64,000 bases of DNA, from NCBI RefSeq assembly GCF_036850765.1, contig NC_089498.1:50209795-50273794 (forward strand). The letters are read 5' to 3'. The notes beneath the pieces are model-generated. The model ran no database searches and was not told the origin of the DNA. It saw only the letters and a list, made by a program, of their open reading frames with translations. The stretch comes from Saccopteryx bilineata (taxonomy: Eukaryota > Chordata > Mammalia > Chiroptera > Emballonuridae). The stretch's first letter is position 1. Each line of letters opens with the position of its first letter. The translations under genes and the position numbers were made by a program. Positions 33,517-45,051 of this stretch are shown here, in pieces.

Positions 33517-33905
33517 ACTCTATGGTTACATATAAAAGAAAGGCAGTTATTAATTTTATAATATATGGTGAGGGGTGATGAGGAGAAAGAGGAGAAAAAA
33601 ATTGGAAAATTATTGCTTCTTCTGGAGAGAACTCAAGAAGGGAATCTTGCCAAGCGAAGTCCCCCATCCAGTTAAGGAGGTTGTCAATTTCCATGCTGTA
33701 AGATCTGAACCAGGCGATGTCTCTGAAAACCTTTCTCTGGTCCAGCAGGGGTTCAGGACAGGGTTAGACTGCCGGCCAATCAACCTACAATTACACGTCC
33801 AAACAGAATCAGGGAGTAAGCCTGGGACGAGCTGCCGCTGCCCATTGCTTCCCTGGTTGTAAGTTTGGATGGCAAAGAGGGATCGTCCAGGCAGTTAGTA
33901 CCCTG
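33517..33905 (-). pseudogene. ERV-C internal remnant with gag start
   Basis: The minus strand has a short frame beginning MGSGSSSQAYS near 33848, an N-myristoylation-type start as in retroviral Gag, and stops 21 codons later. A second frame (33476-33694) is unassigned. At 390 bp the internal region lacks capsid, pol and env; an internal deletion or a spliced source RNA would explain this. Confidence 0.55.
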
Positions 33906-33923
33906 TCCCGGGTTTCGGCACCA
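33906..33923 (-). promoter_or_regulatory. ERV-C primer-binding site, tRNA-Phe, exact
   Basis: The minus strand reads TGGTGCCGAAACCCGGGA, identical over 18 bases to the complement of the tRNA-Phe 3' end. It lies two bases from the LTR end at 33926. Confidence 0.9.
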
Positions 33924-34036
33924 AATGTTGGAATCCATGGGAGTCCGAAAGACCGGAGTAACAGGCTTTATTGAAAGGAAGAAAGGAACCCTGCTGGGCA
34001 CTTCTCCCGGGGAGAAGAGCTCTCTCACTGCATTTT

Positions 34037-35545
34037 GATTAAAGGACTTCTTTGTTTCTTGCATTATTTCTGTACCAGTATGTCATTCATTTTAGTTGTT
34101 TCATCAGTTCCCTTCTTCAAATTGTATGTGTTCTTAAACAGGCATAGGTTCCTTTAACATCAGAACACCCAATGAAAAATAAGGTAGGGATATTTTCCTC
34201 TCTCTGAGTAGTAGCAAATTAATTCAGAAGCTGAGAGCTCTCATGTGAAGTGTGATAAGGATAGATGTTCTGTTCTTAAGTTTCCCCGGAGTAAGCAGGG
34301 TGGAGCAGTATCAGTGGGATCAATCCACCTCTCTTACAACTGTAGACAGCAAGTTTCTCCTCCGTGAGTCTCCTGGGTCAATTCAGTTCAGCCAACACCC
34401 TCCCACCTCAGCTAGTCATAGGGTCTTACCTCAGGCTTGCAGAGAGATAAAGCTACCGTCAGACTGGATTACTCAGGATTGCTGCCCCACACCTGCATTA
34501 AAACATATCAAAGGGCTTGGAACAGTGCCGAACATAGCGTAGTGCTCAATAAATGTCTAATAACTGTTCCTCGCTACTGTAAAATGTGTCAGTAAATTGT
34601 CCCAGTTTTCTCAAGACTCAGGTCCCTCCAAGATGCTACAGGGAGAGAACATCCACAAGACATTCAGAATATTCTCACTGCCAAACTGGTTCTCTTAGCA
34701 TATTTTTTATACATCATTATGCCAAAAAAAAGTGTCTATCTCTTTTTTTCATTTTGAAGCATACCATCAAATGTCTCATCAGTTATGCAGAACTTTATGT
34801 AGGCCATTTCAATTAAAGAGGGTCAGTATGTTCCAGGTCTCAGAAAATAAGAAAAGTGACCTTGTCTGACTCCAGCAGATGCTTTTGATGCCCTGTGGCA
34901 CATTCCTCAGCCCATCAGATTTTAGTGTAGCATCATGGACAGTTCCATGCATATGGCAGTGTTCTACCTTAAGTCCATACCTTGGCTTCTCTTGCTTTTC
35001 TGCCTTATGGCTTTCTCTGAAACCAAAGAAGGCTACTTATAGCCCGCAGGCTCAGTTCTGGTGTTTGGGGGAATTAACACCCATAAAGGCACTTGGCAGC
35101 CAATGGAGTATGAGAGTCAGCAGAAAACTATCCCAGCCTTCCTGCCCTTTGGTTTGTCGCTCTAAGTGATTCTACACAGTGGGTTTGAGTTGCACACAGT
35201 GGTAAGCAGCTAATACATTATTTTCTTTTGAGCTGTTTTCCCTTCTCTGTCTCTCACTTCTTCCACTCCCTCACATCTAATTCCTAGGATCACCCACATT
35301 AAAATGTTTGCTCCCATGTCCTTGCTGAGTGCTCTGCTGGAGGAAAAGCCCAAACTGAGTCATCTGTCACATGCTAAATTTAGATACTGAGAAGTAATGG
35401 TGGAGCATTTTGGAGTTAAAAGCAGTCTTCTCCTGCTTCCTTCAAACTATCCACCAAGGCACCTGTATACAGGGAGGGCAAAAGCAGATTTACAGTTGTT
35501 CGGAGGAAAAATAAAACAATAATTAATAAATAACATATTTGAAGA
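34037..35545. other. Unique DNA, with a MIR-like end near 34505-34560
   Basis: GGCTTGGAACAGTGCCGAACATAG...GTGCTCAATAAATGTC matches the 3' end of MIR/L2-type elements. Frames of 96 codons at 34252 and 34879 show no motif. Confidence 0.5.
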
Positions 35546-35721
35546 TTTTTTTTTTAACTTTCATTTATTCATTTTAGAGAGGGGAGAGAGAGACAGAAGA
35601 GAGAAGGAGCAGGAAGCATCAACTTCCATATGTGCCTTGACCAGGCAAGCCCAGGGTTTTAAACTGGTAACCTCAGCATTCCAGGTCAATGCTTTATCCA
35701 CTGTACCACCACAGGTCAGGC
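35546..35721 (-). mobile_element. Type B SINE
   Basis: Reverse orientation, flanked by ATAATTAATAAATAA copies. Confidence 0.9.
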
Positions 35722-35963
35722 ATAATTAATAAATAATAATACAAGAATAAATTCTGTGTTTTATGTGTTCACAACTGTGAATCTACTTTTGTCCCACCCT
35801 GTATTTCATGCAGATATGAGTCTGTTCTTGCATCCTGAAGAGTCTTATTAGTGAAAAGATGACCTGGGCTAGAGATGACCCTGTTGTTCTGTGGCTCCTA
35901 CATAATGTATGGCCATAGGATACAATGCTTAAATTAGGAAGTCTTAAAAAGCTCTCTCATAAC

Positions 35964-36016
<53 letters not shown>
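35964..36016. repeat. (GT)n microsatellite
   Basis: A run of over 25 GT units at the tail side of the following reverse SINE. Confidence 0.95.
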
Positions 36017-36299
36017 CAGAGAGACAGAGAGAGGGACAGATAGGGACAGACAGACAGGAAGGGAGAGAGATCAGAAGCATCAATTCTTCGTTGCGGCACC
36101 TTAGTTGTTCATAGATTGCTTTCTCATATGTGCTTTGACCAGGGGGCTACAGCAGAGCGAATGACCCCTTGCTCAAGCCAGTGACCTTGGGCTCAAACCA
36201 GATGAGCTCATGCTCAAGCTGGTGACCTCAAGGTTTTGAATCTGGGTCCTCCGCATCCCAGTCTGACACTCTATCCACTACAGTACCATCTGGTCAGGC
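36017..36299 (-). mobile_element. Type A SINE
   Basis: Reverse copy. Its tail is replaced by the GT run. Confidence 0.85.
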
Positions 36300-36317
36300 A
36301 TTTTTATTGATTTTTTT

Positions 36318-36458
36318 TTTTTTTTTTTAGTGAGAGAGGAAGAGAGGGAGAAAGAGAGAGAGCAAAAGAAACATCAATCTGTTCCTGTATGTGCCCTGAC
36401 CAGGAATCAAACTAGCAATATCCACACTTCGGGACTATGTTCTAACCAACTGAGCTCT
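36318..36458 (-). mobile_element. Old VES-type SINE, short
   Basis: TGTGCCCTGACCAGGAATCAAACT...CCAACTGAGCT is the complement of a tRNA-like SINE head. Confidence 0.7.
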
Positions 36459-36460
36459 CC

Positions 36461-36843
36461 TTCTCCTTCTCCTTTTTCTTTTCTTTTCTTTTTCTTTCTT
36501 TCTTTTTTCTTTTTTTGTCTGAGAGAGAGAGACAGGGAGGAATGAGAAGCATCAACTCTTAGTTGTGGCACTTTAGTTGTTCATTGATTGCTTTCTTATG
36601 TGTGCCTTGACCTGGGGGCCCCAGCAGAGCCAGCGACCCCAGCGAACTTGGGCTCAAGCCAGTGACCATGGGCTTCAAGCCAGTGACCATGGGGTCATGT
36701 CTATGATCCCACATTCAAGCCAGTGACCCTGTGCTCAAGCCAGATGAGCCTGCACTCAAGCTTGTGACCTCAGTGTTTCAAACCTGGGTCCTCAGCATCC
36801 CAGACCGAAACTCTATCTCCACTGTACTACCACCTGGTAAGGC
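36461..36843 (-). mobile_element. Type A-like SINE, variant
   Basis: Reverse copy with extra CAAGCCAGTGACC units, like the variant at 29883, and a CT-rich tail. Confidence 0.85.
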
Positions 36844-36895
36844 TAAATTGATTGATTTCAATAGCAGGTTTAGATGAATAGAAAGATCAGGCACA

Positions 36896-37275
36896 GCCCT
36901 GGCCGGTTGGCTCAGCGGTAGAGGGTTGGCCTGGCGTGCAGGAGTCCTGGGTTCGATTCCTGGCCAGGGCACACAGGAGAAGTGCCCATCTGCTTCTCCA
37001 CCCCTCCCCCTCTCCTTCCTCTCTGTCTCTCTCTTCCCCTCCTGCAGCCAAGGCTCCATTGGAGCAAAGATGGCCTGGGCACTGAGGACGGCTCTGTGGC
37101 CTCTGCCTCAGGTGCTAGAATGGCTCTGGATGCAACAGAGCAATGCCCCGGAGGGGCAAAGCATCGTCCCCTGGTGGGCATGCTGGGTGGATCCCGGTCG
37201 GGCGCATGAGGGAGTCTGTCTGAGTGCCTCCCCGTTTCCAGCTTCGGAAAAATGAAATAAATAAATAAATAAATA
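36896..37275 (+). mobile_element. Type C SINE
   Basis: Full-length, ending (AAAT)n, flanked by AAGATCAGGCACAG copies (36884 and about 37278). The 152-codon reverse frame over it is SINE sequence. Confidence 0.95.
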
Positions 37276-37279
37276 AGAA

Positions 37280-37458
37280 AGATCAGGCACAGATACCACT
37301 TGGATAAATAAAAGTTTATTTTATCTGGATGACACACAAAAAAGTCAACACAATTAAAATATATGAGCAAAATTTTCCAAAACTTTCTAAGAAGTATAGC
37401 TTCCTGACCCCAAATACCTACACAGAGGATGTATACTTTGCAAGTAATAATGCATCTT
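37280..37458. other. Unique DNA
   Basis: Nothing recognised. Confidence 0.5.
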
Positions 37459-37558
37459 CCTTCCTACCTACCTTCCTTCTTTCCTCCTTTCCTTCCTTCC
37501 TTCCTTCTTTCCTTCCCTTCCCTTTTTTTCTTTCTTCTTTCTTTCTTTCCTTCATTCT

Positions 37559-37596
<38 letters not shown>

Positions 37597-37628
37597 TTCC
37601 TTCCTTCCTTTCTTTTTCTTTCCTTTTG
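37459..37628. repeat. (TTCC)n/(TTTC)n low-complexity tract
   Basis: Pyrimidine tract of mixed CTTC and CTTT units. It is the tail end of the reverse SINE that follows. Open frames through it are artefacts. Confidence 0.95.
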
Positions 37629-37960
37629 TAAGTGAGAGGAGGGGCGATAGAGACAGACTCCTGTATGTGCCTTTACTGGGATCCACTTGGCCACCCTCAT
37701 CTGGGGCCAATGCTCAAATCAGCCAAGCTACCCTTAGCACTTGGGGCTGACGCTTGGACCAACAGAGCTATCCTCAGCACCCTTGCAGATACTTGAACCA
37801 ATCGATCCACTGGGTGCAGGAGGAGAAAAGGGAGAGGAGGGGGAGAGAGAAGGAGAGAGAAGCAGATGGTTGCCTCTCTTGTATGCCCTGACCAGGGATC
37901 AAACCCGGGACATCTGCCCACCAGGCTGATGCTCTATCCACTGAGAAAACTGGCTAGGGC
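37629..37960 (-). mobile_element. Older VES-type SINE
   Basis: Reverse copy with the complement of GCCCTAGCCAGTTTTCTCAGTGG at its right end. Confidence 0.85.
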
Positions 37961-38032
37961 TGATAATACATGTTTCATAAGAGTCTTATCAGATGCTATG
38001 GAAGCAGAGAAGTCTCCCTAATCCAAGTCACA

Positions 38033-38060
38033 CATACATACATACATACACACATACAAT
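38033..38060. repeat. (ACAT)n microsatellite
   Basis: CATACATACATACATACACACATAC run. Confidence 0.9.
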
Positions 38061-38449
38061 ACTGGCATATTTCTGCATGTAGCCCAGTTTAGGTATGTGT
38101 AAGAGACACTCTTAGCCAAGTACACTGAATCAATGTGGTGGTTACATGTTGCAGAAAATACATTTGCAAGATAGAGGTCTTCAGGCATAAACACAGCCCT
38201 CCTCCATCACTCCCAGGCTCTCCACTCTAGTACATCCTGAACTTCCCTAAGGAAATACAGCTGGGTCAGTTTCTCAGCCCTTTCCAGGAGACATTTGAGC
38301 AAGTGGTTAGACCAACTATGGGCTTATGACTGGGTTTCCATGGAAGCCTACATTAACCTCTACAGCACTTACCACAGAAGAAGTTAAACTCCATGAGGGC
38401 AGGGATTTTTTATCAGTTTTGTACATTGCTATATTCCCAGTGCCTAGAA

Positions 38450-38872
38450 CAGTGGTTGGCAAACTCATTCGTCAACAGAGCCAAATATCAACAGTACAAG
38501 GATTGAAATTTCCTTTGAGAGCCAATTTTTTTTTTTAATTTTATTTATTCATTTTTAGAGAGGAGAAAGAGAGGGAGAGAGAGAGACAGAGAGGGAGAAG
38601 GGGGGAGGAGCTAGAAGTATCAACTCCCATATGTGCCTTGACCAGGCAAGCCCAGGGTTTCGAACCGGCGACCTCAGCATTTCCAGGTCGATGCTTTATC
38701 CACTGCGCCACCACAGGTCAGGCCAAGAGAGCCAAATTTTTTAAACTTAAACTATGTAGGTAGGTACATTCCTTATCGAAGTAGCACCCGCACGTGGTAT
38801 TTTGTGGAAGAGCCACACTCAAGGGGCCAAAGAGCCGTATGTGGCACATGAGCAGCAGTTTGCTGATCACTG
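38450..38872. mobile_element. Non-autonomous hAT, TSD GCCTAGAA
   Basis: Starts CAGTGGTTGGCAAACT and ends AGTTTGCTGATCACTG, with a perfect 8-bp duplication at 38442-38449 and 38873-38880. It carries a type B SINE. Confidence 0.95.
38529..38723 (-). mobile_element. Type B SINE in hAT
   Basis: Reverse copy. GAGAGCCAA(A)TTTTTT occurs on both sides as target duplication. Confidence 0.9.
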
Positions 38873-38935
38873 GCCTAGAACAATGCCTGACACATGTTAG
38901 AATCTCAACATCCGTCTATAAATAAATGAATGAAT

Positions 38936-39843
38936 AAGAAATTATATATCTAGAGTCTCTCTTCTTCTTTGGACCATAAATTCCATAAGAGGATATATTG
39001 AGCTGGTTACCGCTGTGGGCATTTCCTTTGGGGTCCCTCAGGTAAACTCTTATATCTAACATATTGCTAGTCTCATAAAAGCTGTTGCACAAATTTTTGC
39101 TAAGCTAGTGAATGTTTGCATGAATGAAATTTGGTAATATCCATTCAGCTAAGATCGAAGTAAAAAGTAATAACATTTTCTTATTTCAAGACCGCCTTGA
39201 ATATAAACTTTTCATGCTAAGTAATCATTCAGTAAAATGTCTTCTCAGCTTCTAGAACCAAAAACTTTACTTTTCTCAACAATATGCATTCAAAATATAC
39301 AATTCAGTGTTGCCTTTTCTGAGAAAATTATTTTCTCACCAATGTGACTCCAAAATATGTAAGAATACATGTTTTCCTCTTCTCTTCCTTTCATCACAAA
39401 TTGATACTGACTTTTTTATTTATATTGATAGTTTGGAATTTACAATGAAAATGCTGACAAGGGTTTCGGCTCTAGTAATACATAGTATTGCAAATACCTC
39501 AGAGAATAAAGCTTCCCTATATTACATTAAAATTCATCTCTTGGAAAATGATATAATATGGTTGACTGGAGCTGAAGGTAATTTATCTATGATTTGGTTG
39601 ATTCATCTTTCATGATCATAACATTCTAAAATTAAATCTGACTATATAACAATTTGGAACACCTTAATGCTGAGACTTATTGGTTGGCTGAGCTCATTTT
39701 ACCAAGCTGGACTCTAAAATTAACTTGCGTCATTTATCCCAATGATGTAACACATCAGTAGCTTACTTTGTATCATTTATTTTCATAATTCATCCTTCAT
39801 GAAAAATATTACCAAAAGTGTTTACCATTAAAAGGAGTAAAAC
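38936..39843. other. Unique AT-rich DNA, no gene seen
   Basis: A 102-codon frame (39307-39615) has no motif and AT-rich composition expected by chance. Confidence 0.45.
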
Positions 39844-40410
39844 TCGACCTGTGGTGGCGCAGTGGATAAAGCATCGACCTGGAAGTGCTGAGGTCGCCGG
39901 CTCAAAACCCTGGGCTTGCCTGGTTAAGGCACATATGGGAGTTGATGCTTCCAGCTCCTCCCTCCTTCTCTCTCTTTGTCTCTCTCTCTCTGTCTCTTTC
40001 TCTCCCTCTCTCTCTCATCTCTAAAAATAAATAAATAAATAAAAATTTTTAAAAAATCAGCTGTTTTTATAAAATTTTTTTTTTTTTACATAGGCAGAGA
40101 TAGACAGGGACAGATAGACAGGAACGGAGAGAGATGAGAAGCATCAATCATCAGTTTCTCGTTGCGCATTGCGACTTCTTAGTTGTTCATTGATTGCTTT
40201 CTCACATGTGCCTTGACCGCGGGCCTTCAGCAGACCGAGTAACCCCTTGCTGGAGCCAGCGACCTTGGGTCCAAGCTGGTGAGCTCTTTGCTCAAGCCAG
40301 ATGAGCCCATGCTCAAGCTGGTGACCTCGGGGTCTCGAACCTGGGTCCTTCCACATCCCAGTCCGATGCTCTATCCACTGCGCCACCACCTGGTCAGGCT
40401 AAAAAAAAAT
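39844..40410 (+). mobile_element. Type B SINE with a type A SINE in its tail
   Basis: Outer target duplication AAAGGAGTAAAACTC (39830-39844 region and 40417-40431). Confidence 0.85.
40072..40399 (-). mobile_element. Type A SINE
   Basis: Reverse copy inserted in the A-rich tail of the type B SINE. Confidence 0.95.
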
Positions 40411-40588
40411 CTTTAAAAAGGAGTAAAACTCAAAGATAAAGAGAAATAATAACATTAAAATTAAAGAGAAATTACTCAGAGGATGGGAACAAGTGGTTCA
40501 AAAAGAATAAATAAAGGAGTTATTAAAGAATTATATAATGTTGTTATTGAATTTTGGTAAAACCAAATCTCATTTTGCATCTGATTGC

Positions 40589-40945
40589 GCCTGACCAGGT
40601 GGTGGCGCACTGTATAGAGCATCAGACTGGGATGTCAAGGTCCCCAGATCGAGACCCCGAGGTCGCCAGCTTGAGTGCAGGCTCATCTGGTTTAAGCAAA
40701 GCTCACTAGCTTGGACCCAAGGTCACTGACTCAAGCAAGGAGTTACTCCATCTGCTGAAGGCCCACAGTCAAGGCACATATGAGAAAGCAATCAATGAAC
40801 AACTAAGGTGTTGCAATGAGAGACTGATGATTGATGCTTCCCATCTCTCTCCATTCCTGTCTGTCCCTATCTATCCCTCTCTCTCTCTCTCTCTGTTTCT
40901 GTAAAAATAAATAAATAAATAAATAAACAAAAATAAATTAACAAA
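40589..40945 (+). mobile_element. Type A SINE
   Basis: Flanked by CTGATTGC (40581-40588, and after the A-rich tail at about 40949). Confidence 0.95.
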
Positions 40946-41152
40946 AACTGATTGCATTAGTCATACAGATATATTCTGGGAAGTGAGCAAAGTTGGAAGT
41001 CACAATGAAGGAAGGTGAGCATTCTAGACCATTAGAGTCATTGAGAATGGAAAGGTTGGGATGATCTCATAGAGAAGAGATAGAGTATAGGATATTTTAA
41101 TTACTATTGACACCTTCTAAAATGAGCTGCATTAATGATCTTAGGTTTTTAA

Positions 41153-41502
41153 TTTAATTTTATTTTATTTTATTTTTTACAGAGACAGAGAGAGTCAGAG
41201 TGAGGGATAGACAGGGACAGACAGACAGGAACGGAGAGATGAGAAGTATCGATCATTAGTTTTTTGTTGTGCATTGTGACACCTTAGTTGTTCATTGATT
41301 GCTTTCTCATATGTGCCTTGACCATGGGCCTTCAGCAGACCAAGTAACCCCTTGCTTGAGCCAGCAACCTTGGGTCCAAGCTGGTGAATTTTTGCTCAAA
41401 CCAGATGAGCCCATGCTCAAGCTGGCAACCTCGGGGTCTTGAACTTGGGTCTTCCGCATCCCAGTCTGATGCTCTATCCACTGCACCACTGCCTGGTAAG
41501 GC
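41153..41502 (-). mobile_element. Type A SINE
   Basis: Flanked by TGATCTTAGGTTTTTAA and TGATCCTAGGTTTTTAA. Confidence 0.95.
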
Positions 41503-41795
41503 TGATCCTAGGTTTTTAACCACAGATAATAGAATTAGGGAAAAAAACCTCAAGTGATTATTCACCTCTAAAACATTCCATAGGTATACAGCATATATAT
41601 TATGAGTATATATTTCAGAAGAGACAGATGCTGTAACCCATTTAGTACCCAACCCTTTAGGTGTATCCACCCTTTTTCTCTTCTTCATTCTCAATTTCCA
41701 GAGGATTACACTTTGAAAACTCTTTTAAATGCCTTCTCTCTTTCTCCTCCCATTACCACTGCCCTTGCTGTGGAAATCAAACTTCTGAAATGAAG
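41503..41795. other. Unique DNA
   Basis: Nothing recognised except that homology to the TRIP11 copy may begin at its right end. Confidence 0.4.
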
Positions 41796-41963
41796 ATGGG
41801 GCTCAAGAGTAAGTTGCAGAAGCTGCAGCCACTCAGTCAGGAAGTTCTGATGCAGGAGTACCATCACCCCTGCATCAACTTTACTGGGTGATGACCTCAA
41901 CCATCATGCCTTTGCTGCTTAGCAACATCAAGTGCAATAGAAAGACTTCAAAACCAGACTTCT

Positions 41964-42367
41964 GGCCCTGGCCGGTTGGCTCAGCGGTAGAGCGTCGGCC
42001 TGGCGTGCGGGGGACCCGGGTTTGATCCCCGGCCAGGGCACATAGGAGAAGCGCCCATTTGCTTCTCCACCACCCCCCTCCTTCCTCTCTGTCTCTCTCT
42101 TCCCCTTCCGCAGCCAAGGCTCCATTGGAGCAAAGATGGCCCAGGCGCTGGGGATGGCTCCTTGGCCTCTGCCCCAGGCGCTAGAGTGGCTCTGGTCGTG
42201 GCAGAGCGACGCCCTGGAGGGGCAGAGCATCGCCCCCTGGTGGGCAGAGCATCGCCCCTGGTGGGCGTGCCGGGTGGATCCCGGTCGGGCGCATGCGGGA
42301 GTCTGTCTGACTGTCTCTCCCTGTTTCCAGCTTCAGAAAAAAAAAAAAAAAAACAACAAAAAAAAAA
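41964..42367 (+). mobile_element. Type C SINE
   Basis: Near-consensus long copy (GTCGGCCTGGCGTGCGGG head), with CAGACTTC on both sides. It sits inside the 5' end of the TRIP11 fragment. Confidence 0.95.
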
Positions 42368-42747
42368 CAGACTTCCGAGAAGACGGATAGTGCTAAAGAG
42401 TAAGTTGCAGAGGCTGCAATTAGCCACTCAGTCAGGAAATTCTGGAGCTGGCCTTGTACAAAGTACATCCATGGAAAAAAGTGTTGAGAGTCCAACAAGC
42501 ACTGTCTGATGCTGAAAATAAAATGAGTCAGAGAAGCTTAAACCAGGACAACAACCAAAATTTGGAGAAAAAATCAGCACAAAATCAGCTCAGCATAGTT
42601 CAGCGTTGCAATGCCAAGGATGCTCTTTCAGGTCAGTCTGAGCATATTCCACCACAGCTCTCCACCAGATCAATGACCTCAGAATGCACAGTCTCTCTGA
42701 AGGCCATTAAATATCATGAACTCACTGTTGTAGTACTCCAGCCCTCT

Positions 42748-43060
42748 GGGAACTATTGGTGTTGTGTGGAAAAAACCTACCCAACATAAGACACAAACTT
42801 ATGTCAAGAGGAAGAGAGAGGGAGGCCTGCCAAGGGAGGCAAAGAGAGAAGACCTCCTGAATCTCCTTCTCCCTTAGCTTTTATTATCAGAGGCAGAACA
42901 GAGGTGACAGAATTACAAGGGAGGGAGACCAGGTGACAAGGCAAAGAATGATTAATGGCCATTTTGCTGACCTGGAGAAAGGCCTAAATTGATCAGAACA
43001 TTCTTTTCTTTTGCTAATTAACAAGCAAAAAGGAAGGGGCAATCTAGGACTCTAGGCTAA
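42748..43060. repeat. Unassigned, LTR-like segment
   Basis: GGTGTTGTGTGGAAAAAACC followed by CTTTTATTATCAG suggests a reverse LTR fragment between the TRIP11 piece and the L1. Not assigned. Confidence 0.3.
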
Positions 43061-44685
43061 CTTTCTTTTTTTTATAATTTTATTTAGACATTTGTTTTAA
43101 CAGGGTGACATTGATCAATTAGAGTACATAGATTTAGAGAAAACATCTCCAGATCATTTTGACATTTGATTATGTTGTATACCCATCACCTAAAGTCAAA
43201 TTGTTCTCCCCCACAATGTTTAACTTCTCTCTAAAATGCTAAAGATCTGGTAATACAGATCCCAATGATATATTCCACCTTTTATTTGGTTTTCTTTATG
43301 CCCCTCCTCTTCCCCCACTCCTTTCTCTCCTCCCCTCCCCTCCCTCCCTCCCCCTGGTAACCATTGCATGAGTCTCAATTTTGTGTCCCACCTATGTATA
43401 GAATCATACAGTTCTTAGTTTTTTCTGATTTACTTATTTCATTCAGTATAATGTTATCAAGGTCCATCCATGTTGTTGTAAATGATCCTATGTCATCATT
43501 TCTTATGGCTGAGTAGTATTCCACAGTATATATGTACCATATCTTCTTTATCCAATCTTCTATTATTGAAGGGCTTTTTGGTTTTTTCCATGTCTTGGCC
43601 ACTGTGAACAATGCTGCGGTGACCATGGGGCTGCATGTGTCTTTACATACCAATGTTTCTGAGTTTTGGGGGTATATACCCAGTAGAGGGATTGCTGGAT
43701 CATATGGTAGTTCTAATCTTAATTATTTTAGGAACCACCATACTTTCTTCCATAATGGTTGTACTACTTTACATTCCCACCAACAGTGAATGAAGGTTCC
43801 TTTTTCTCCACAGCCTCTCCAACACTTGTTATTACCTGTTGTGTTAATACAAGCTAATCTAACAGGTGTGAGGTGGTATCTCATTTTAGTTTTGATTTGC
43901 ATTTTTCTAATAGCTAGTGAAGATGAGCATCTTTTCATATATCTGTTGGCCATTTGTATTTCTTCTTGGGAGAAGTGTTCATGTTCTCTTCCCATTTTTT
44001 TATTGGATTGTTTGCTTGTTGGTTGTTGAGTTTTGTGAGTTCTTTGTATATTTTGGATATTAGGTTCTTATCTGAGCTGTTGTTTGAAAATATCATCTCC
44101 CGTTTAGTTGGCTGTCTGTTTGTTTTGTTGTCAGTTTCTTTTTCTGTGCAAAAGTTTCTTAGTCTGATGCAGTCCCATTCATTTATGTTTGCCTTCACTT
44201 CCCTTGGCTTTGGAGTCAAATTCATAAAGTGCTCTTTATGGCCAAGGTCCATGAGTTTAGTACCTATGTTTTCTTCAATGTAATTTATTGTTTCAGACCT
44301 TATATTTAGGTCTTTGATCCATTTTGAATTAATTTTGGTACAAGGAGACATATTGTAGTCAAGTTTCATTCTTTTGCATGTGGCTTTCCAGTTTTCTCAG
44401 CACCATTTATTGAAAAGGCTTTCTTTTCTCCACTGTATGTTTTTGGCTCCTTTATCAAAGATGATTTGGCCATATATATGTGGTTTTATTTCTGGGCTCT
44501 CTATTCTGTTCCATTGGTCTGAGTGTCTATTTTTCTGCCACTACCATGCTGTTTTGATTATCGTGGCTCTGCAGTATAATTTGAAGTCAGGTATTGTAAT
44601 GCCCCCAGCTTCATTTTTATTTCCCTTAGGATTACTTTGGCTATTCAGGGTTTTTTTTATGTTTCCATATAAACCTGATGATTTT

Positions 44686-45005
44686 GCCTGACTAGGTGGT
44701 GGCGCAGTGGATAGAGCGCCAGACTGGGATGCAGAAGACCCAGGTTTGAGACCCCGAGTTTGCCAGCTTAAGCGTGGGCTCATCTAGTTTGAGCAAGAGC
44801 TCACCAGCTTGGACCCAAGGTCACTGGCTCAAGCAAGAGCCTTCTGCTGAAGGCCGTGGTCAAGGCACATATAGGAAAGCAACCAATGAACAACTAAGGC
44901 GTCACAATGAAAAACTGATGACTGATGCTTCTCATCTCTCTCTGTTCTTGTCTGTCTGTCCCTATCTATCCCTCTCTCTAACTCTGTCTCTAAAAAACAA
45001 ACAAA
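44686..45005 (+). mobile_element. Type A SINE in L1
   Basis: Target duplication AAACCTGATGATTTT at 44671-44685 and about 45007-45021. Confidence 0.95.
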
Positions 45006-45051
45006 AAAACCTGATGATTTTTTGTTCCATTTCTTTAAAAAATGACATTGA

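Larger units (their letters stand above)
32901..34022 (-). mobile_element. ERV-C: RNA-derived retrocopy of an LTR element plus 3' SINE
   Basis: The unit is flanked by a perfect 14-bp duplication TCTCACTGCATTTT (32887-32900 and 34023-34036), typical of L1-mediated insertion and unlike the 4-6 bp of integrase. On the minus strand it starts inside an LTR, at the position that in the complete LTR lies 30 bases downstream of TATATA. It then runs through the rest of that LTR, the primer site, about 390 bp of internal DNA, a complete LTR (33141 to about 33516), 30 bp of flank, and half a type C SINE ending in an A tail. I infer one transcript from the LTR promoter, reading through into a SINE tail, that was reverse-transcribed. 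Confidence 0.75.
38340..38935 (+). mobile_element. L2 3' end, split by a hAT
   Basis: TTAAACTCCATGAGGGCAGGGATTTTT, GTACATTGCTATATTCCCAGTGCCTAGAA, then after the hAT CAATGCCTGACACATGTTAGAATCTCAA and an ATGAATGAATAA end: the familiar L2 3' end. Confidence 0.85.

Noticed and set aside
34252..35169. Two 96-codon frames
   Set aside because: No recognisable domain and a MIR-like end between them; length is within chance.
36912..37370. 152-codon minus-strand frame
   Set aside because: It is the reverse of a type C SINE; the same frame recurs in every type C copy (1379, 25874, 41981).
37464..37700. Lys/Glu/Arg-rich and Phe/Ser-rich frames
   Set aside because: They are translations of a TTCC/TTTC microsatellite.
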